Shown here piece after piece: positions 1-11,945 of a DNA stretch of 64,000 nt. Origin of the DNA: Mauremys mutica. Lineage: Eukaryota > Chordata > Testudines > Geoemydidae. A program made the translations under genes and the position numbers. How positions within the stretch are numbered: position 1 is the stretch's first letter; each line of letters opens with the position of its first letter. The stretch spans positions 25,690,965 to 25,754,964 of the forward strand of contig NC_059082.1 in assembly GCF_020497125.1 (NCBI RefSeq), given 5' to 3'. The notes under the pieces were generated by a model. That model did not search any database. It was not told the DNA's origin and was given only the letters and a program-made list of their open reading frames with translations.

Positions 1-221
1 GGTCAGTTACAGCGTAGTAAGATTAATCACTGTTTACACTGGCACCCCAGCACTGCAAGAGCAGCGCTGTTCTCTTTATTCCTCTCATTGAGGTGGAGTA
101 CAGCCAGCGCTGTAGCCAGGGAGATACAGCGCTGTATGTGCCTTGCCAGTGTGGACGGGGAGTAAGTTACAGCGTTGTAAAGCCACCACCAGCGCTGTAA
201 CTCTCAAGTGTAGCCAAGCCC
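1..221. mobile_element. Right part of a MITE, cut by the window edge
   Basis: The segment ends at about 221 in a terminal motif CAAGTGTAGCCAAGCC, whose reverse complement GGCTTGGCTACACTTG resembles the ends of turtle MITEs. The palindromic core AGCGCT (in CAGCGCTGT and close variants) recurs about six times. The left end lies outside the window, so no target-site duplication can be tested. The superfamily is not certain; hAT or Harbinger are both possible. Confidence 0.5.
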
Positions 222-3200
222 AGAGCCTCATAAGTCCGAGTCAGATGGCACAGGCCAGCCATGGGTTTTTAATTGCAGTGTAGACATCCTAAGGCTTGCA
301 TTGCTATAAAGTTGCTGTTGAGATTAGTGCTTGTGTAGAGGCCGTATTCAATGCACACCTGGTGAATATGCAGCTAAGTGAGGCAGGCACATGCATGTAT
401 GCGTGGCCTTCTTTTATATAGGTCATAGGTAAAGACTGCCCCTCCCCCCCAAAATGCCAGAAACTCTGTGAATGGGCAAAGTGTAGCTTTGAAACCACTG
501 TGACTTGATGTCGCAACACTATTTTTTTTTAGAATGATGAATGTGTACGTTCACTTACCCGATCAGTGAAAAATGTCTGAAGTGATTTTTACTCTAACTC
601 CCCTGCCCCCCCCCCCAAAAAAAAAGGTTGGGGGAAGGGGCATGGACCTTTATGGACTGATGCCTGATGTTAGGAATCATCTATTTTGCTTGAATGGCTA
701 GGAAACACTTAAGCAACCTTAACTACAGTGGAAGCTAGTACTCCATCTGTAATATAATTACTACATTAGTATTGCATTATTTCAAAATTAAAAATTGTCC
801 ATGAAAATTTCTTCAAGGGAAGACTTTGTATTGGTTTGTTTTGAGCAAGGTTTAAATGTAGTGCTTTAGCAGAAACTTTCTTGTAGAGTGTTAACCAGAG
901 ACAGGGTCTGGGAAATTTTCTGAGTAATTATAGTCATAACCCTGAGTGGATGCTCCTGGAGATAGGAGTGTGGTTTTGGTAAGCATTAGAAGTGCTGTAA
1001 CACCGAGCTTACTGTATATCCCTACAGTCCTTCTGGTCTGATTTTTTTTCCCCCCATTTAATGTTGACTGTGAAACTAAAGTGTAATAAAGAAGGTCATT
1101 GCAGAAATTTGATACATTTGTTTACATAAAATATGAACACCTCTGCTGTTAAGTTTATGCAAGTTTAGCTCGAGACTGTATTAGGATGACTGCCTGTTAT
1201 GTATGTTCTGGTATTTCCAGGAGTGATGTGTTGATTAAGTAGTTTCCATTTTGGCATTATACTATGTCCTGTTGTAAGTTGCTGACTGTGTAAAATGTCT
1301 TAAATTAAAAAACAAAACAAAACACACCACCACACACACAATCCCACCACAGCTCTTAAACCCCTAGTACTTATTATGAGAGACCAGAAACAGATATCCA
1401 GCACTAGGTTTATAGTCTACTGAATACACTGCATGTGTCTTAAATTATATATATTTTTAGTTAGATATTAGCAAGAAACTTTGGACAGAAGTATACATAC
1501 ATATCTCTATAGTAAATGGAAACATATCTCCAGTGCTGATTTTTGATTTACTATATGAACTCTGTTCAGCAAAAATGTAGTCCCCATGGCGCCTGATCCT
1601 AGGTATTTTTTTTGGGGGGGGGAATGGAAGAGAAGGGAGGGAAATGGCTTCTACGGTGTAGTACGCATTTACTCCATACCCCTATAAATGAAGTATGGCT
1701 ACTGGTGTCCTCCTGGTAATTCCACTAAACTGGCTTGAGTTGTTCTTGTTGCTGCTTCTAATGTGGATTTGTGGTTGAGAGAAACAGAAGCCACTGTGAC
1801 CTGGATGATATTTCAGATGGACAGGTCAGCCAGATGTGAAGGCAGATGTTGGATCCCATGATTTTATGCATTTATTGAAGATTGTGGATCAATCATGCTG
1901 AGTTCCTAAGGAACATTTGATATTGCATTCAAGGTATATTCATACAGTTGTCTACTTAAAAGTATCAGATTTTTAAGAACATTTAATTTAAAATGGACTG
2001 AAATACAATGGATAAAATATTGGTAAATTATTTTAAAAAGATTTTTCTTGCAGCTAATGATCTGTTTCAGGAAGATGCTGTTTCCAATTCTGAGTTATAT
2101 GTTGCTAATGTGGTACACCACATAAGCTTGAGTCTTTCCTAGAGTTGGCATGTTCAACAATTTTTTTTAAAGCAATATTGGGAAATGAACTTGATCTCAT
2201 TGACAATTTTTCTTTTTAAAAAACAAAAAAACCCAAAACAAATAGCCATTTATTCTAAGATACTTCATGTAAAAACATATTTATTGTCAGGATTAGAAAA
2301 TTACACTAGTTTATTTTATGGTTCAGGATTTAATATTTTTAATCCAGAATCTGTGCCAGTAAAGCACTGTTAGACAAAAGGACCAGTGACCATTTTACAG
2401 TCAGTGATTCATCACAGTTACAAATGCTGTATATCTGTGCAAAGCTGGCATGCCCAAAGTGTTACTGTTTTACCGTGTGAGTCATAAGACAGTGGATCTT
2501 AAGCTGTTGTCATTCCGGTTACCAGCCTGCTTTCCCTGGGTAACTTTTAATGTCCGTTATTCTTGGTCTATTTGACAGCTAGAAACAATTTGTGTTGGGC
2601 CAAATATATTCAGACTATGCAGTTATAATTTTTAATTAGATGTTTAGAGTATGTAACCTTTAGTTTTCCAGGAATGTGGTAGTATATAATAAATCTGTTC
2701 TAAAATTAATTTTAGTTAGATGTGTGTATGTGAGTTGGCTATTCAGCATGAGTGATTTGCGACATCAAAACTGTACCCCTATACCAACATTTTATGCACC
2801 AACCAGCGATGCCACTACGATACCTTGATTATAAGCTTAAGGTGGCCTGCAGGGTGGCATGCAGTTATCAGGATTTACATTTCATTTATAGGAAATGCTG
2901 ATGAGTATCTCTTAATATACTGTAATCTTATTATACCAAGTTGCTGGCGTTTAAGCATTATGCTCATGCTGTGGTATGGCTTCATGTAAAAGGGCATACT
3001 TGATCACAAATATAAGCTTGACTATTTTAGAAAGATAAAAGCAGCACCTACATCTCTTTCTAAATATTTAAAATGTATGTTGATCTTAAATTTGTTCCTG
3101 TACTAAAAAGAGTAATGTGGAGTTTTGTATGTACTTGAAATTGTCAGTATCTGACCCTAAACTCACTTTTGAATAATATGTTTTGGAGTATATTTCACTA

Positions 3201-3349
3201 CTATCTCAAAATAGTTAATATAAAGTAAGACCAAAGGGTTTGCTCTTCAAAGATAGAAGCAGAACAGTTTGACTGTGATTTTATTGGAATGGTTTTCATT
3301 TACATCCTTGAGACCTTTTTATAAATCTTTTCTTTAACAGTTCTTGACA
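222..3349. other. No recognisable feature
   Basis: Mostly AT-rich sequence with short homopolymer runs (C and A runs near 605-626, a G run near 1613-1621). No reading frame with a recognisable domain, RNA gene or repeat end was seen. It reads as intron or intergenic DNA. Confidence 0.6.
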
Positions 3350-3490
3350 GTGCTACCTCAAGGCATTGAGGCAGCCTATGTGCTCCCAAGCAGCAGACCT
3401 GGGTTCGAAATTCAGACTACTAGCTCCAGGAGGCAGTTTGCTCAACTCCTAGGGGGAGGGTTGACCTTGTCTTGCTCAGAAGTGGCACCT
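3350..3490 (+). mobile_element. Degraded tRNA-derived SINE
   Basis: GGTTCGAAATT at 3402-3412 matches a Pol III B box. It sits in a tRNA-arm-like context (CAGACCTGGGTTCGAAATTC), with a weaker A-box-like stretch about 40 bases upstream. The following 80 bases look like a SINE tail. The A box is poor and no clean target duplication was seen, so this is a tentative call; a diverged tRNA pseudogene is the alternative. Confidence 0.4.
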
Positions 3491-5215
3491 GCTGGGTAAC
3501 TAGGGATGGGATTAAGTGAGTTTAGAAGAAAGCTTACTTTGGTTCTTGTGATAGCCAGTGATCGGGGCTGGGGATTGTGAGATAAGGGGAAGGTATGAAG
3601 AATAATTAGGTGGAAATAAAGCCTCTATGAAAACCTCAGTTTTGACCTATACTTGATGCTGCTTAATAGTCTTTGGCCTTCATAGCCTAATGTTGCTCCA
3701 CACTGTCATTTATCTGGATGTGATTGTGCCTCAAAGGTATCAGATCAGCTATGGGGTGTATATATCAGAGTAGAGAGCCCTATATGGGTTTCTTGTCTCC
3801 TCCTGTCTTAGTTTTGCTTTTGTTTTAAAAATTATTTTGGCTTTTTAAGGGAATGAATTATAATCTTATAAATGTGTTTGACAGCTGCTCAGCAAAGAGA
3901 GATCTCATCAGTTCAAGATGAATTGTACCACTGTAAATTCTGTTAATTTCTATAAGGTTTTATTTGGGAGAATAGAAGGTAGATATAATAAAAATCCCAA
4001 TTTCTAGTCACAAGGTCAGTATGTGAAACACTGTTTATAGCATTTCATCTCAAGGGTAGTCTCATTTTGTTATTTAGGGTCTGTTTATCTAATGAAAAGG
4101 AATATATTTGAAGGGGATCAGCAGTGAGGTTCCATGCTGTTATTTCCAGAAGGTAGCTAGTACAATACAAATCCTATGTTTTAACTTTTTGCTAGATTTA
4201 GAGAAACTTAATCACGGCTATTGCTGAATTTTGTGCTGAGAGTTAAGACACAGGGTTATGATTAAATTGAGTACTGTCTCCAACCCCCACCAAGGAGCTT
4301 CAGTTTCAGAATGGCAGGCTGTGTAGATTGCAAGGAACTTACTGTTCTTATTTTGTGTGAGCCCTAATCAGTGGTTTAAAAAAACAACAACCCCAAAACA
4401 AAAAACGGAGTTACTGTTTTGAACATTAAATTCTAGACTGCATTTAATGGGGCAAATTGCTTATAATCCTGGAAGCTCTGATCCTAATAGGGAAAGGGTG
4501 ATAATTAGTTTCTAATATGGACAGAATTGCTGTTATTAGCTGTGCTCCACATGTTTGCTTCCCCCGTGGCATTCCTCAGAGTGCAGCAGATGGATGAACT
4601 AAGGGCAGAGGTAATGTGTACCATGATAGGCTGCTGTTTTCCCCCTGGAGACATTGTTCTAGAATGCTGAGCTTTTTTTCTTTTTCTGCAACTTGACTAA
4701 AAAAAATATCCAAAGTAAGATTTTTTCTTTTTTTAAAAGGACAACCGTTACTCTTGTATTTCATTAATCCTAGCATTTGAGAATAACACTAATGTGTTCA
4801 GTTCCTACAAGGGACTTTAGCGGTACAAAGCTGTAAGTTCACTAAAAGTAAGTCTTCTTTAAAGGAATCAAAACTCTTTTTTAACTAATTCAGACCTTAA
4901 TTAGTTTGGTAGCCTATTACTTCCTGAACAACAGTTGGTTATTTCTCCTCTAAATTAAATAATTCATATTTTACTTAGATTTTATTTGTGCAGTTGATAC
5001 TTTACAATCAATCTCTCAGAAAACAAAATGTACTGCACTAACTTGTCTCCTACTGCCCCATAGAGCTTACCTCTTTATCTCATTACAGTATTGGTAACTT
5101 GCCATCCATTCATATTTTTTATGATCTTGTTAGATGTCAACCACAACTACCTCAAAACTTTCTTCAAGAGCTTGGTGGGTGGGTGGCATTTACTCCTAAT
5201 GGAATGAGCAATATC
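3491..5215. other. No recognisable feature
   Basis: AT-rich sequence without a convincing coding frame, RNA gene or repeat terminus. Confidence 0.55.
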
Positions 5216-5285
5216 AACGAAGCACTTAAACATGTGCTTAAGTCCTGCTGAGTTGAGCAAGTGCTCAGTTCAATCAGGGCTTTAA
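5216..5285. repeat. Half of an old palindromic repeat
   Basis: It contains a palindrome built on CTTAAACATGTGCTTAAG followed by a related GAGCAAGTGCTCAG stretch. It resembles the short palindromic MITE relics spread through amniote genomes, but no ends or duplications can be defined. Confidence 0.35.
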
Positions 5286-5483
5286 TGGACAGTTATTTAA
5301 GATTAACTTCAATTTTCTCAGGGCATCCAGAGCATGGGATGGGTGTCTTCTAGTTGGAACAACATCTTTCTATAAATACAAATAATAAACAAAACCCCGT
5401 CTGACTCCCTGAGTCTTCCAGCAGCCTGCTTCTGGGGCTAGTAAGGTATGTAGCTAGTGAGTCAAAGGCAGCTGAGAGACTAA

Positions 5484-5779
5484 GGGTACGTCTACACTTA
5501 CCTGCCGGTTTGACGCGGAGAGTTCGACTTTTTGGAGTTCGAACTATCGTGTCTGATCTAGACGCGATAGTTCGAACTCCGGAAGCGCCGCGGTCGACTC
5601 CGGTACTCCACCTCGGCAGAAGGAGTTGGCGGAGTCGACGGGGGAGCCGCGGAGTTCGACCCCGCCGCGTCTGGACGGGTGAGTTGTTCGAATTAGGGTA
5701 CTTCGAATTCAGCTACGCTATTCACGTAGCTGAATTTGCGTACCCTAATTCGAACCCCCTTCTTAGTGTAGACCAGGCC
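5484..5779. mobile_element. PIF-Harbinger MITE, copy 1 (296 bp)
   Basis: Terminal repeats GGGTACGTCTACAC and GTGTAGACCAGGCC are flanked by a 3-bp TAA duplication (5481-5483 and 5780-5782), as expected for PIF-Harbinger. There are two strong internal hairpins. Hairpin A has 16-bp perfect arms at 5534-5549 and 5565-5580. Hairpin B has arms at 5687-5700/5741-5754 and 5706-5716/5726-5736. It is CpG-rich compared with the flanks and has no coding capacity. Copies of the same family occur at 33645-35432 (interrupted) and 50857-51135 (opposite orientation). Confidence 0.88.
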
Positions 5780-6399
5780 TAAGGGAGTTAGCCAGCTGGT
5801 TAGTATCTCCGGGGCACTTGTCTTATTGCTATTGATTAACTTTGGGGAGTAAAAGAGGAGCCCATTCTGTGCTGTGCTGGGAACTTGCTATTGAGTTTGA
5901 TAGGACTGTGGGCTGGTTGCTGTGTTTGCTGTGTTTCGGAATCTAGGCTTGGTTGCTGACTGACTGGTTGTCCTGCGGTTAGGTGTGTTAGTACCTGCTT
6001 TCTAGCAGGGATCCTTTGAAGTGAGAGCAGTGCAGCTTGTGACTGGATAGGCCAGTGATTAGTGGCGGCTGAGGGAGAGCGGTTGAGTTCCCATTCCCAT
6101 TGTGTGTGGGGCCCTTCCAGTGGCGGCTGAGACACATGGTTGGTGAGATGAAGGTACCTGGGAGACTAATGGAGCTAGCTAGCTTAGGGAGGTAGGGTGG
6201 TTGTTTTTTGTTTCTTTAGCTTGCAGGTGGTCTACTAGGAAGAACCTGCCATGGGAGGAAAATGGCATGTTGCCAACACCACTGTTATCTCTTCCTCTGC
6301 CTGCACGTTTGGATGCCTCTGCCAGACAAGCTTCCTAACCCTAAAGGCTTTCACCCAGGCCCTGGTTTTGACGTGCTGGGATTGCTGCCTGCATATCCC

Positions 6400-7322
6400 T
6401 GCCAGTGAAAGCCAGATGGGGGAACCACCAGAGATGTCTGTTGGTGGAGACCACCAGGAAGCAGGTAAGAGAGCTGCAGGAGGAGGTGACTTGTCTGTGT
6501 AGCATCCATGGGTATGAGGACTTCATCAACGGAATGCACATGGCGACATCTGGGATGGAGGATGCTAGTGGAATATAGATGACTATAGCAGCACCTGAGG
6601 CGGAAGAAGAATTGTCCGCTTTGTGAGAACTAGACTGGCTACTGACCACCTCAGGCAGTAGATGGTGCTCTCTTTCCCCTCCCCCCCATCTCCTGTTTGA
6701 GGCAAAGAACTGATATGCTGTACTGGCAACAGGAGGTGAGGAGCAGATCCCAGTGGTTGAGGAAGAGAAGCCATTCACCCCCCAGTCTGGGAGGCTCACA
6801 GCCACCACACCTGAGGAGACAGAGAGTTGGTGGTTGGGGATGCTGTTCTGAGGGGAACAAAGGCATTCATCTGCTGACCTGATGTGATGTTCCAGGAGGC
6901 ATGCTGCCTGCCTGGAGCCCACATCTGAGACGTTACGGAAAGGTTGCCAAGGTGCATCCATCCTGATTGCTACTCCATGCTTCTCGTCCATGTGGGCACT
7001 AATGATGCTGACAGGTCTCACTCTGAGCAGATCAGCCGTGATTACAAGGGTCTGGAAGCTAGGATGAAGGACTCAGGGGCTCAGATTGTGTTCTTGTCCA
7101 TCCTCCCAGTTGTGAGAGTAAGGGCAGGCAGAGGCACACAGATCCTGGAGGTGAATGCATGGCTGCACAGATTGTGTTGACAGGAAGGCTTTGGTTTCCT
7201 CGACCATGAGCTGCTGTTCCAGGAACGTCTGCTGGAAATTGATGGGGGTCCACCTGACCCAGAAGGGGAAGAGCATCTTCATTCATCCATTTGCCAACTT
7301 AGTGAAATGGGCTTTAAACTAG
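6400..7322 (+). pseudogene. CR1-like ORF1 relic with SGNH esterase domain
   Basis: Read across frameshifts, this stretch encodes a coiled-coil-like part (LQEEVTCLCSIHGYEDFI near 6475-6530), then an esterase-like domain. Block I is VVGDAVLRGT near 6829, with Ala where the nucleophilic Ser of GDS is expected. Block III is LLVHVGTNDAD near 6980. A late block, DG-VHLTQKGKS near 7240-7275, holds the Asp and His expected at the C-terminal end once a one-base insertion is skipped. The frame ends at a TAG at 7320-7322. The longest open piece is 6944-7180. CR1 ORF1 proteins of this class bind nucleic acid and carry an SGNH-hydrolase fold; this copy is dead. Confidence 0.72.
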
Positions 7323-7465
7323 GTTCAAAGGGGGCAGATGACAAAAGCCATAGATATGTATAAAAAATGACCTTAACATAGGATTAGATGTTGGGGGAAG
7401 ATGGAAAATTACAATAGGGTCATAGGAGCAACAAGAGGGAAATCAGTGGGGAAATCTGATCAACA

Positions 7466-7758
7466 TCTTAAGATGTCTATACACAAACTCAAGGAGTATG
7501 GGGAATAAACAGGACGAACTGGAAGTATTAGTAAGTTAAATTATGAAAATTGGCATCACAGAGGCCTGGTGGGATAAGTTTCATGACTGGAATATTGGTA
7601 TAGAGGAGTATAGCTTGTTTAGGAAGGACAGACAGGATGAAAAAAGGAGGTGGTGTTGCATTATACAACAAGAATATATATACTTGTTCTGAGGTCCAGA
7701 AGGAGGTGGGAGGCAGACCAGTTGAGAATCTCTGGATAAAGATAAAAGGGGTAAAGTA
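7466..7758 (+). pseudogene. CR1-like ORF2 endonuclease fragment
   Basis: The translation starts LRCLYTNSRSMGNKQ (APE-type block with the early Asn) and continues to GITEAWWD (the block with the catalytic Glu). After a frame shift in an A/G run near 7640 it gives GGGVALYNKN and ENLWIKIKG, both typical of CR1 endonucleases. There is an internal TAA near 7535. The frame stops matching after about 95 residues, before the GDFN and SDHN blocks. It is non-functional. Confidence 0.72.
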
Positions 7759-8388
7759 AATTTGACTTGTTAATTGTCCTATAAAGTGTGGGCATCTGCT
7801 TTTTGCTGCCATTTGGTTCTTCCATTCCCTTCTTGTGCCTTTTCCCATTCATTCTCTCCTTATTACATGTGTTTGTTGTTTCTCTCCTTCTCTTACTCTC
7901 TTGTTTTCTTTTTCTTCAGGCAGTTCTTTTTTCTACTTGTTTGACTTTTTTGCATTGTTTGTTTTCTTTGTTTTCTTGACTATTGTCCCTTTCCCCCTCA
8001 ATATCCCCTTTCTCCTTTTCCCTCAATCTAGTTTATCTCCCTCACTCCTTGGGACTCCCATCCTTCCCCTGCATTCACTATTGCTGTCTCTTTTTCCTGC
8101 CCCTCTTTTTTCACCTCCAGCCTCACTCCAGTGAACAACAGGAGCTAGGATTTTCTGTATGCAAAACTGTTTCAGGCTAGTTAAAATCTCTGCTCTTGAG
8201 TAAATGCTTGCCTGCTTGGAACACAGGAGTCTCTTTCCCTGGCCCTCTTGCTGCCTACACAAGGTGAACTTCTGGAGCATGATGGGATTTTTTTCTTGGC
8301 TAAGCACATGGCAGGGTAGCCAGTCTCTCCCACTGCTCATGATGTGAAGGGGTGCAGTTCTTGTCTGCTTGAGTCACCGGCCTAGCAT
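7759..8388. other. Pyrimidine-rich spacer, no gene
   Basis: The plus strand is strongly T/C-rich between about 7800 and 8120. This creates long but low-complexity open frames of Phe, Leu and Ser that I do not regard as genes. Nothing else was recognised. Confidence 0.6.
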
Positions 8389-8396
8389 GGTTAAAG

Positions 8397-8586
8397 CACG
8401 GGCGGCTCTAGGATTTCCGCCGCCACAAGCAGGGCGGCACGCCTGCGGATGCTCCACCGGAGCCGCGGGACCAGCGGACCCTCTGCAGGCATGCCTGCGG
8501 GAGGTCCACCAGAGCTGCCTGCCGCCCTCCCGCGGGACGCCGCCCCAAGTGCGCGCTTGGCGCGCTGGGGTCTGGAGCCGGCCCTG
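8397..8586. mobile_element. GC-rich hAT-type MITE, copy 1 (190 bp)
   Basis: The ends are CACGGGCGGCTCTAGG and CTGGAGCCGGCCCTG. They are flanked by an 8-bp duplication with one mismatch (ggttaaag at 8389-8396, gcttaaag at 8587-8594), the length typical of hAT insertion. Very high CpG content creates spurious open frames on both strands. Related copies lie at 45309-45633 and near 55370-55595. This is a short form carrying only part of the internal palindrome of the 45-kb copy. Confidence 0.8.
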
Positions 8587-8733
8587 GCTTAAAGGCATAC
8601 TGTCAACTTTAAAAATACACTTCTCTTGGAAACATTTTCCTTCCTAGTGTTGCATGACAAACCTAGTATTTCTGTAACTGAAATATACTAGAGAAATATT
8701 CTTTGTTTTCTTGCATTTGACAACATTTTGTGT

Positions 8734-8935
8734 ATGAACATAAGAACATAAGAATGGCCGTACCGGGTCAGACCAAAGGTCCATCTAGCCCAGTATCTGT
8801 CTACTGACAGTGGCCAATGCCAGGTGCCCCAGAGGGAGTGAACCTAACAGGCAATGATCAAGTAATCTCTCTCCTGCCATCCATCTCTATCCTCTGATGA
8901 ACAGAGGCTAGGGACACCATTCTTACCCATCCTAG
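8734..8935 (-). repeat. CR1 3' UTR and terminal 8-mer repeat
   Basis: It follows the ORF2 stop at 8936 and ends in two TTCTTATG units plus a partial one, where CR1 reverse transcription is primed. The same 3' UTR at 63748-64000 lacks a block of about 18 bases present here around 8880-8898, so the two copies belong to slightly different subfamilies. Confidence 0.9.
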
Positions 8936-11910
8936 CTAATAGCCATTTATGGACTTAGCCACCATGAATTTATCCAGTCCCCTTTTAAACATTGTTATAG
9001 TCCTAGCCTTCACAACCTCCTCAGGTAAGGAGTTCCACAAGTTGACTGTGCGCTGTGTGAAGAAGAACTTCCTTTTATTTGTTTTAAACCTGCTGCCTAT
9101 TAATTTCATTTGGTGACCCCTAGTTCTTGTATTATGGGAATAAGTAAATAACTTTTCCTTATCCACTTTCTCAACATCACTCATGGATTTTATATACCTC
9201 TAACATGTCCCCCCTTAGTCTTCTCTTTTCCAATCTGAAGAGTCCTAGTCTCTTTAATCTTTCCTCGTATGGGACCCTCTAAACCCCTAATCATTTTAGT
9301 TGCCCTTTTCTGAACCTTTTCTAGTGCTAGAATATCTTTTTTGAGGTGAGGAGACCACATCTGTACGCAGTATTCAAGATGTGGGCGTACCATGGATTTA
9401 TATAAGGGCAATAATATATTCTCAGTCTTATTTTCTATCCCCTTTTTAATGATTCCTAACATCCTGTTTGCTTTTTTGACCGCCTCTGCACACTGCGTGG
9501 ACATCTTCAGAGAACTATCCACGATGACTCCAAGATCTTTTTCCTGACTCGTTGTAGCTAAATTAGCCCCCATCATGTTGTATGTATAGTTGGGGTTATT
9601 TTTTCCAATGTGCATTACTTTACATTTATCCACATTAAATTTCATTTGCCATTTTTGTTGCCCAATCACTTAGTTTTGTGAGATCTTTTTGAAGTTCTTC
9701 ACAATCTGCTTTGGTCTTAACTATCTTGAGCAGTTTAGTATCATCTGCAAACTTTGCCACCTCACTGTTTACCCCTTTCTCCAGATCATTTATGAATAAA
9801 TTGAATAGGATTGGTCCTAGGACTGACCCCTGGGGAACACCACTAGTTACCCCTCTCCATTCTGAGAATTTACCATTAATTCCTACCCTTTGTTCCCTGT
9901 CCTTTAACCAGTTCTCAATCCATGAAAGGACCTTCCCTTTTATCCCATGACAGCTTAATTTACGTAAGAGCCTTTGGTGAGGGACCTTGTCAAAGGCTTT
10001 CTGGAAATCTAAGTACACTATGTCCACCGGATCCCCCTTGTCCACATGTTTGTTGACCCCTTCAAAGAACTCTAATAGATTAGTAAGACACGATTTCCCT
10101 TTACAGAAACCATGTTGACTGTTGCTCAACAGTTTATGTTTTTCTATGTGTCTGACAATTTTATTGTTAATTATTGTTTCAACTAATTTGCCCGGTACCG
10201 ACGTTAGACTTACCGGTCTGTAATTGCCGGGATCACCCCTAGAGCCCTTTTTAAATATTGGCGTTACATTAGCTAACTTCCAGTCATTGGGTACCGAAGC
10301 CGATTTAAAGGACAGGTTACAAACCCTAGTTAATAGTTCCGCAACTTCACATTTGAGTTCTTTCAGAACTCTTAGGTGAATGCCATCTGGTCCCGGTGAC
10401 TTGTTAATGTTGAGTTTATCAATTAATTCCAAAACCTCCTCTAGTGACACTTCAATCTGTGACAGTTCCTCAGATTTGTCACCTACAAAAGCCAGCTCAG
10501 GTTTGGGAATCTCCCTAACATCCTCAGCCGTGAAGACTGAAGCAAAGAATCCATTTAGTTTCTCCGCATTGACTTTATCGTCTTTAAGCGCTCCCTTTGT
10601 ATTTTGATCGTCAAGGGGCCCCACTGGTTGTTTAGCAGGCTTCCTGCTTCTGAGGTACTTAAAAACATTTTGTTATTACCTTTAGAGTTTTTGGCTAGTC
10701 GTTCTTCAAACTCCTCTTTGGCTTTTCTTATTACACTCTTGCACTTAAGTTGGCAGTGTTTGTGTTCCTTTCTATTTGCCTCACTAGGATTTGACTTCCA
10801 CCTTTTAAAGGAAGTCTTTTTATCTCTCACTGCTTCTTTTACATGGTTGTTAAGCCACGGTGGCTCTTTTTTAGTTCTTTTACTGTTTTTCTTAATTTGG
10901 GGTATACATTGAAGTTGGGCCTCTATTATGGTGTCTTTAAAAAGGGCCCACGCAACTTGCAGGGATTTCACTTTAGTCACTGTACCTTTTAACTTTTGTC
11001 TAACTAACCCCCTCATTTTTGTATAGTTCCCCCTTTTGAAATTAAATGCCACAGTGTTGGGCAGTTGAGGTGTTCTTCCCACCACAGGGATGTTGAATGC
11101 TATTGTATTATGGTCACTATTTCCAAGCGGTCCTGCTATAGTTACCTCTTGGACCAGCTCCTGCGCTCCACTCAGGATTAAATCTAGAGTTGCCTCTCCC
11201 CTTGTGGGTTCCCGTACCAGCTGCTCCATGAAGCAGTCATTTAAAGTATCGAGAAATTTTATCTCTGCATTTCGTCCTGAAGTGAAATGTTCCCAGTCAA
11301 TATGGGGATAATTGAAATCCCCCACTATTATTGGGTTCTTAATTTTGATAGCCTCTCTAATTTCCCTTAGCATTTCATCATCAGTGTTACTGTCCTGGTC
11401 AGGTGGTCGATAATAGATCCCTAATGTTATATTTTTACTAGAGCATGAAATTTCTATCCAGAGAGACTCTATGGAACATGTGGATTTGCTTAAGATTTTT
11501 ACTTCATTTGAATCTACATTTTCTTTCACATATAGTGCCACTCCTCCCCCTGCACAACCTGTTCTGTCCTTCCGATATATTTTGTACCCCGGAATGATTG
11601 TGTCCCATTGGTTGCTCTCAGTCCACCAGGTTTCTGTGATGCCTATTATATCAATATCCTCCTTTATCACAAGACACTCTAGTTCACCCATCTTATTATT
11701 TAGACTTCTGGCATTTGTGTACAAGCACTTTAAAAACTTGTCCCTGTTTATTAGCCTGCCTTTTTCTGATGTGCCAGATTCTTTTTTATATGACTGTTTA
11801 TCATCTGATCTGGCCCTTACATTATACTCTTCAGTCCTCTGCTCCTGACTATAACCTGGAGATTCTCTATCATCAGACTCTCCCCTAAGAGAAGTCTGTG
11901 TCCGATCCAC
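8936..11910 (-). pseudogene. CR1 ORF2: APE endonuclease and reverse transcriptase, frameshifted
   Basis: The polyprotein is spread over four frames. Piece 1 (10555-11910, 451 residues) is the endonuclease: NARSL with Asn67, ITETWW with Glu93, GGGVALYVKE, GDFNYPHIDW with Asp198 and Asn200, and NSDHN with Asp266 and His267. All expected catalytic residues are visible. Piece 2 (9635-10624) is the reverse transcriptase: SPGPDGIHLRVL, NYRPVSL, YLDFQKAFDKV with Asp206, GVPQGSVLGPILF and FADDTKL with the Asp pair at 294-295. Piece 3 (9190-9669) and piece 4 (8936-9184) are the C-terminal part, ending in the conserved [11 protein letters not shown] block. Breaks fall near 10610-10624, in the T run at 9652-9656 (one extra base) and near 9183-9205. 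In an active element the protein nicks DNA and copies the RNA at the target site. Confidence 0.93.
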
Positions 11911-11945
11911 ACGCTCCTCTGCAGCGGTCGGCTTTCCCCCATCTC

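Larger units (their letters stand above)
5840..7758 (+). mobile_element. Diverged CR1-like LINE, 5' portion only
   Basis: This plus-strand element carries ORF1 relics (about 6400-7322) followed by the beginning of an ORF2 endonuclease (about 7466-7758), in the normal CR1 order. Sequence ahead of 6400 is probably the 5' UTR, but its start is only a guess. Homology stops near 7758, so the rest of the endonuclease, the reverse transcriptase and the 3' tail are missing. It is clearly a different subfamily from the minus-strand CR1 at 8734-13327. Loss of the 3' end is unusual, because CR1 insertions normally lose the 5' end. Confidence 0.75.

Noticed and set aside
3380..3420. Functional tRNA gene
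   Set aside because: Only the B-box arm is good. The anticodon arm and acceptor stem cannot be folded, so a SINE relic fits better.
7788..8134. Leu/Phe/Ser-rich frames that resemble membrane proteins
   Set aside because: The plus strand is a pyrimidine-rich low-complexity tract, which explains the hydrophobic codons.
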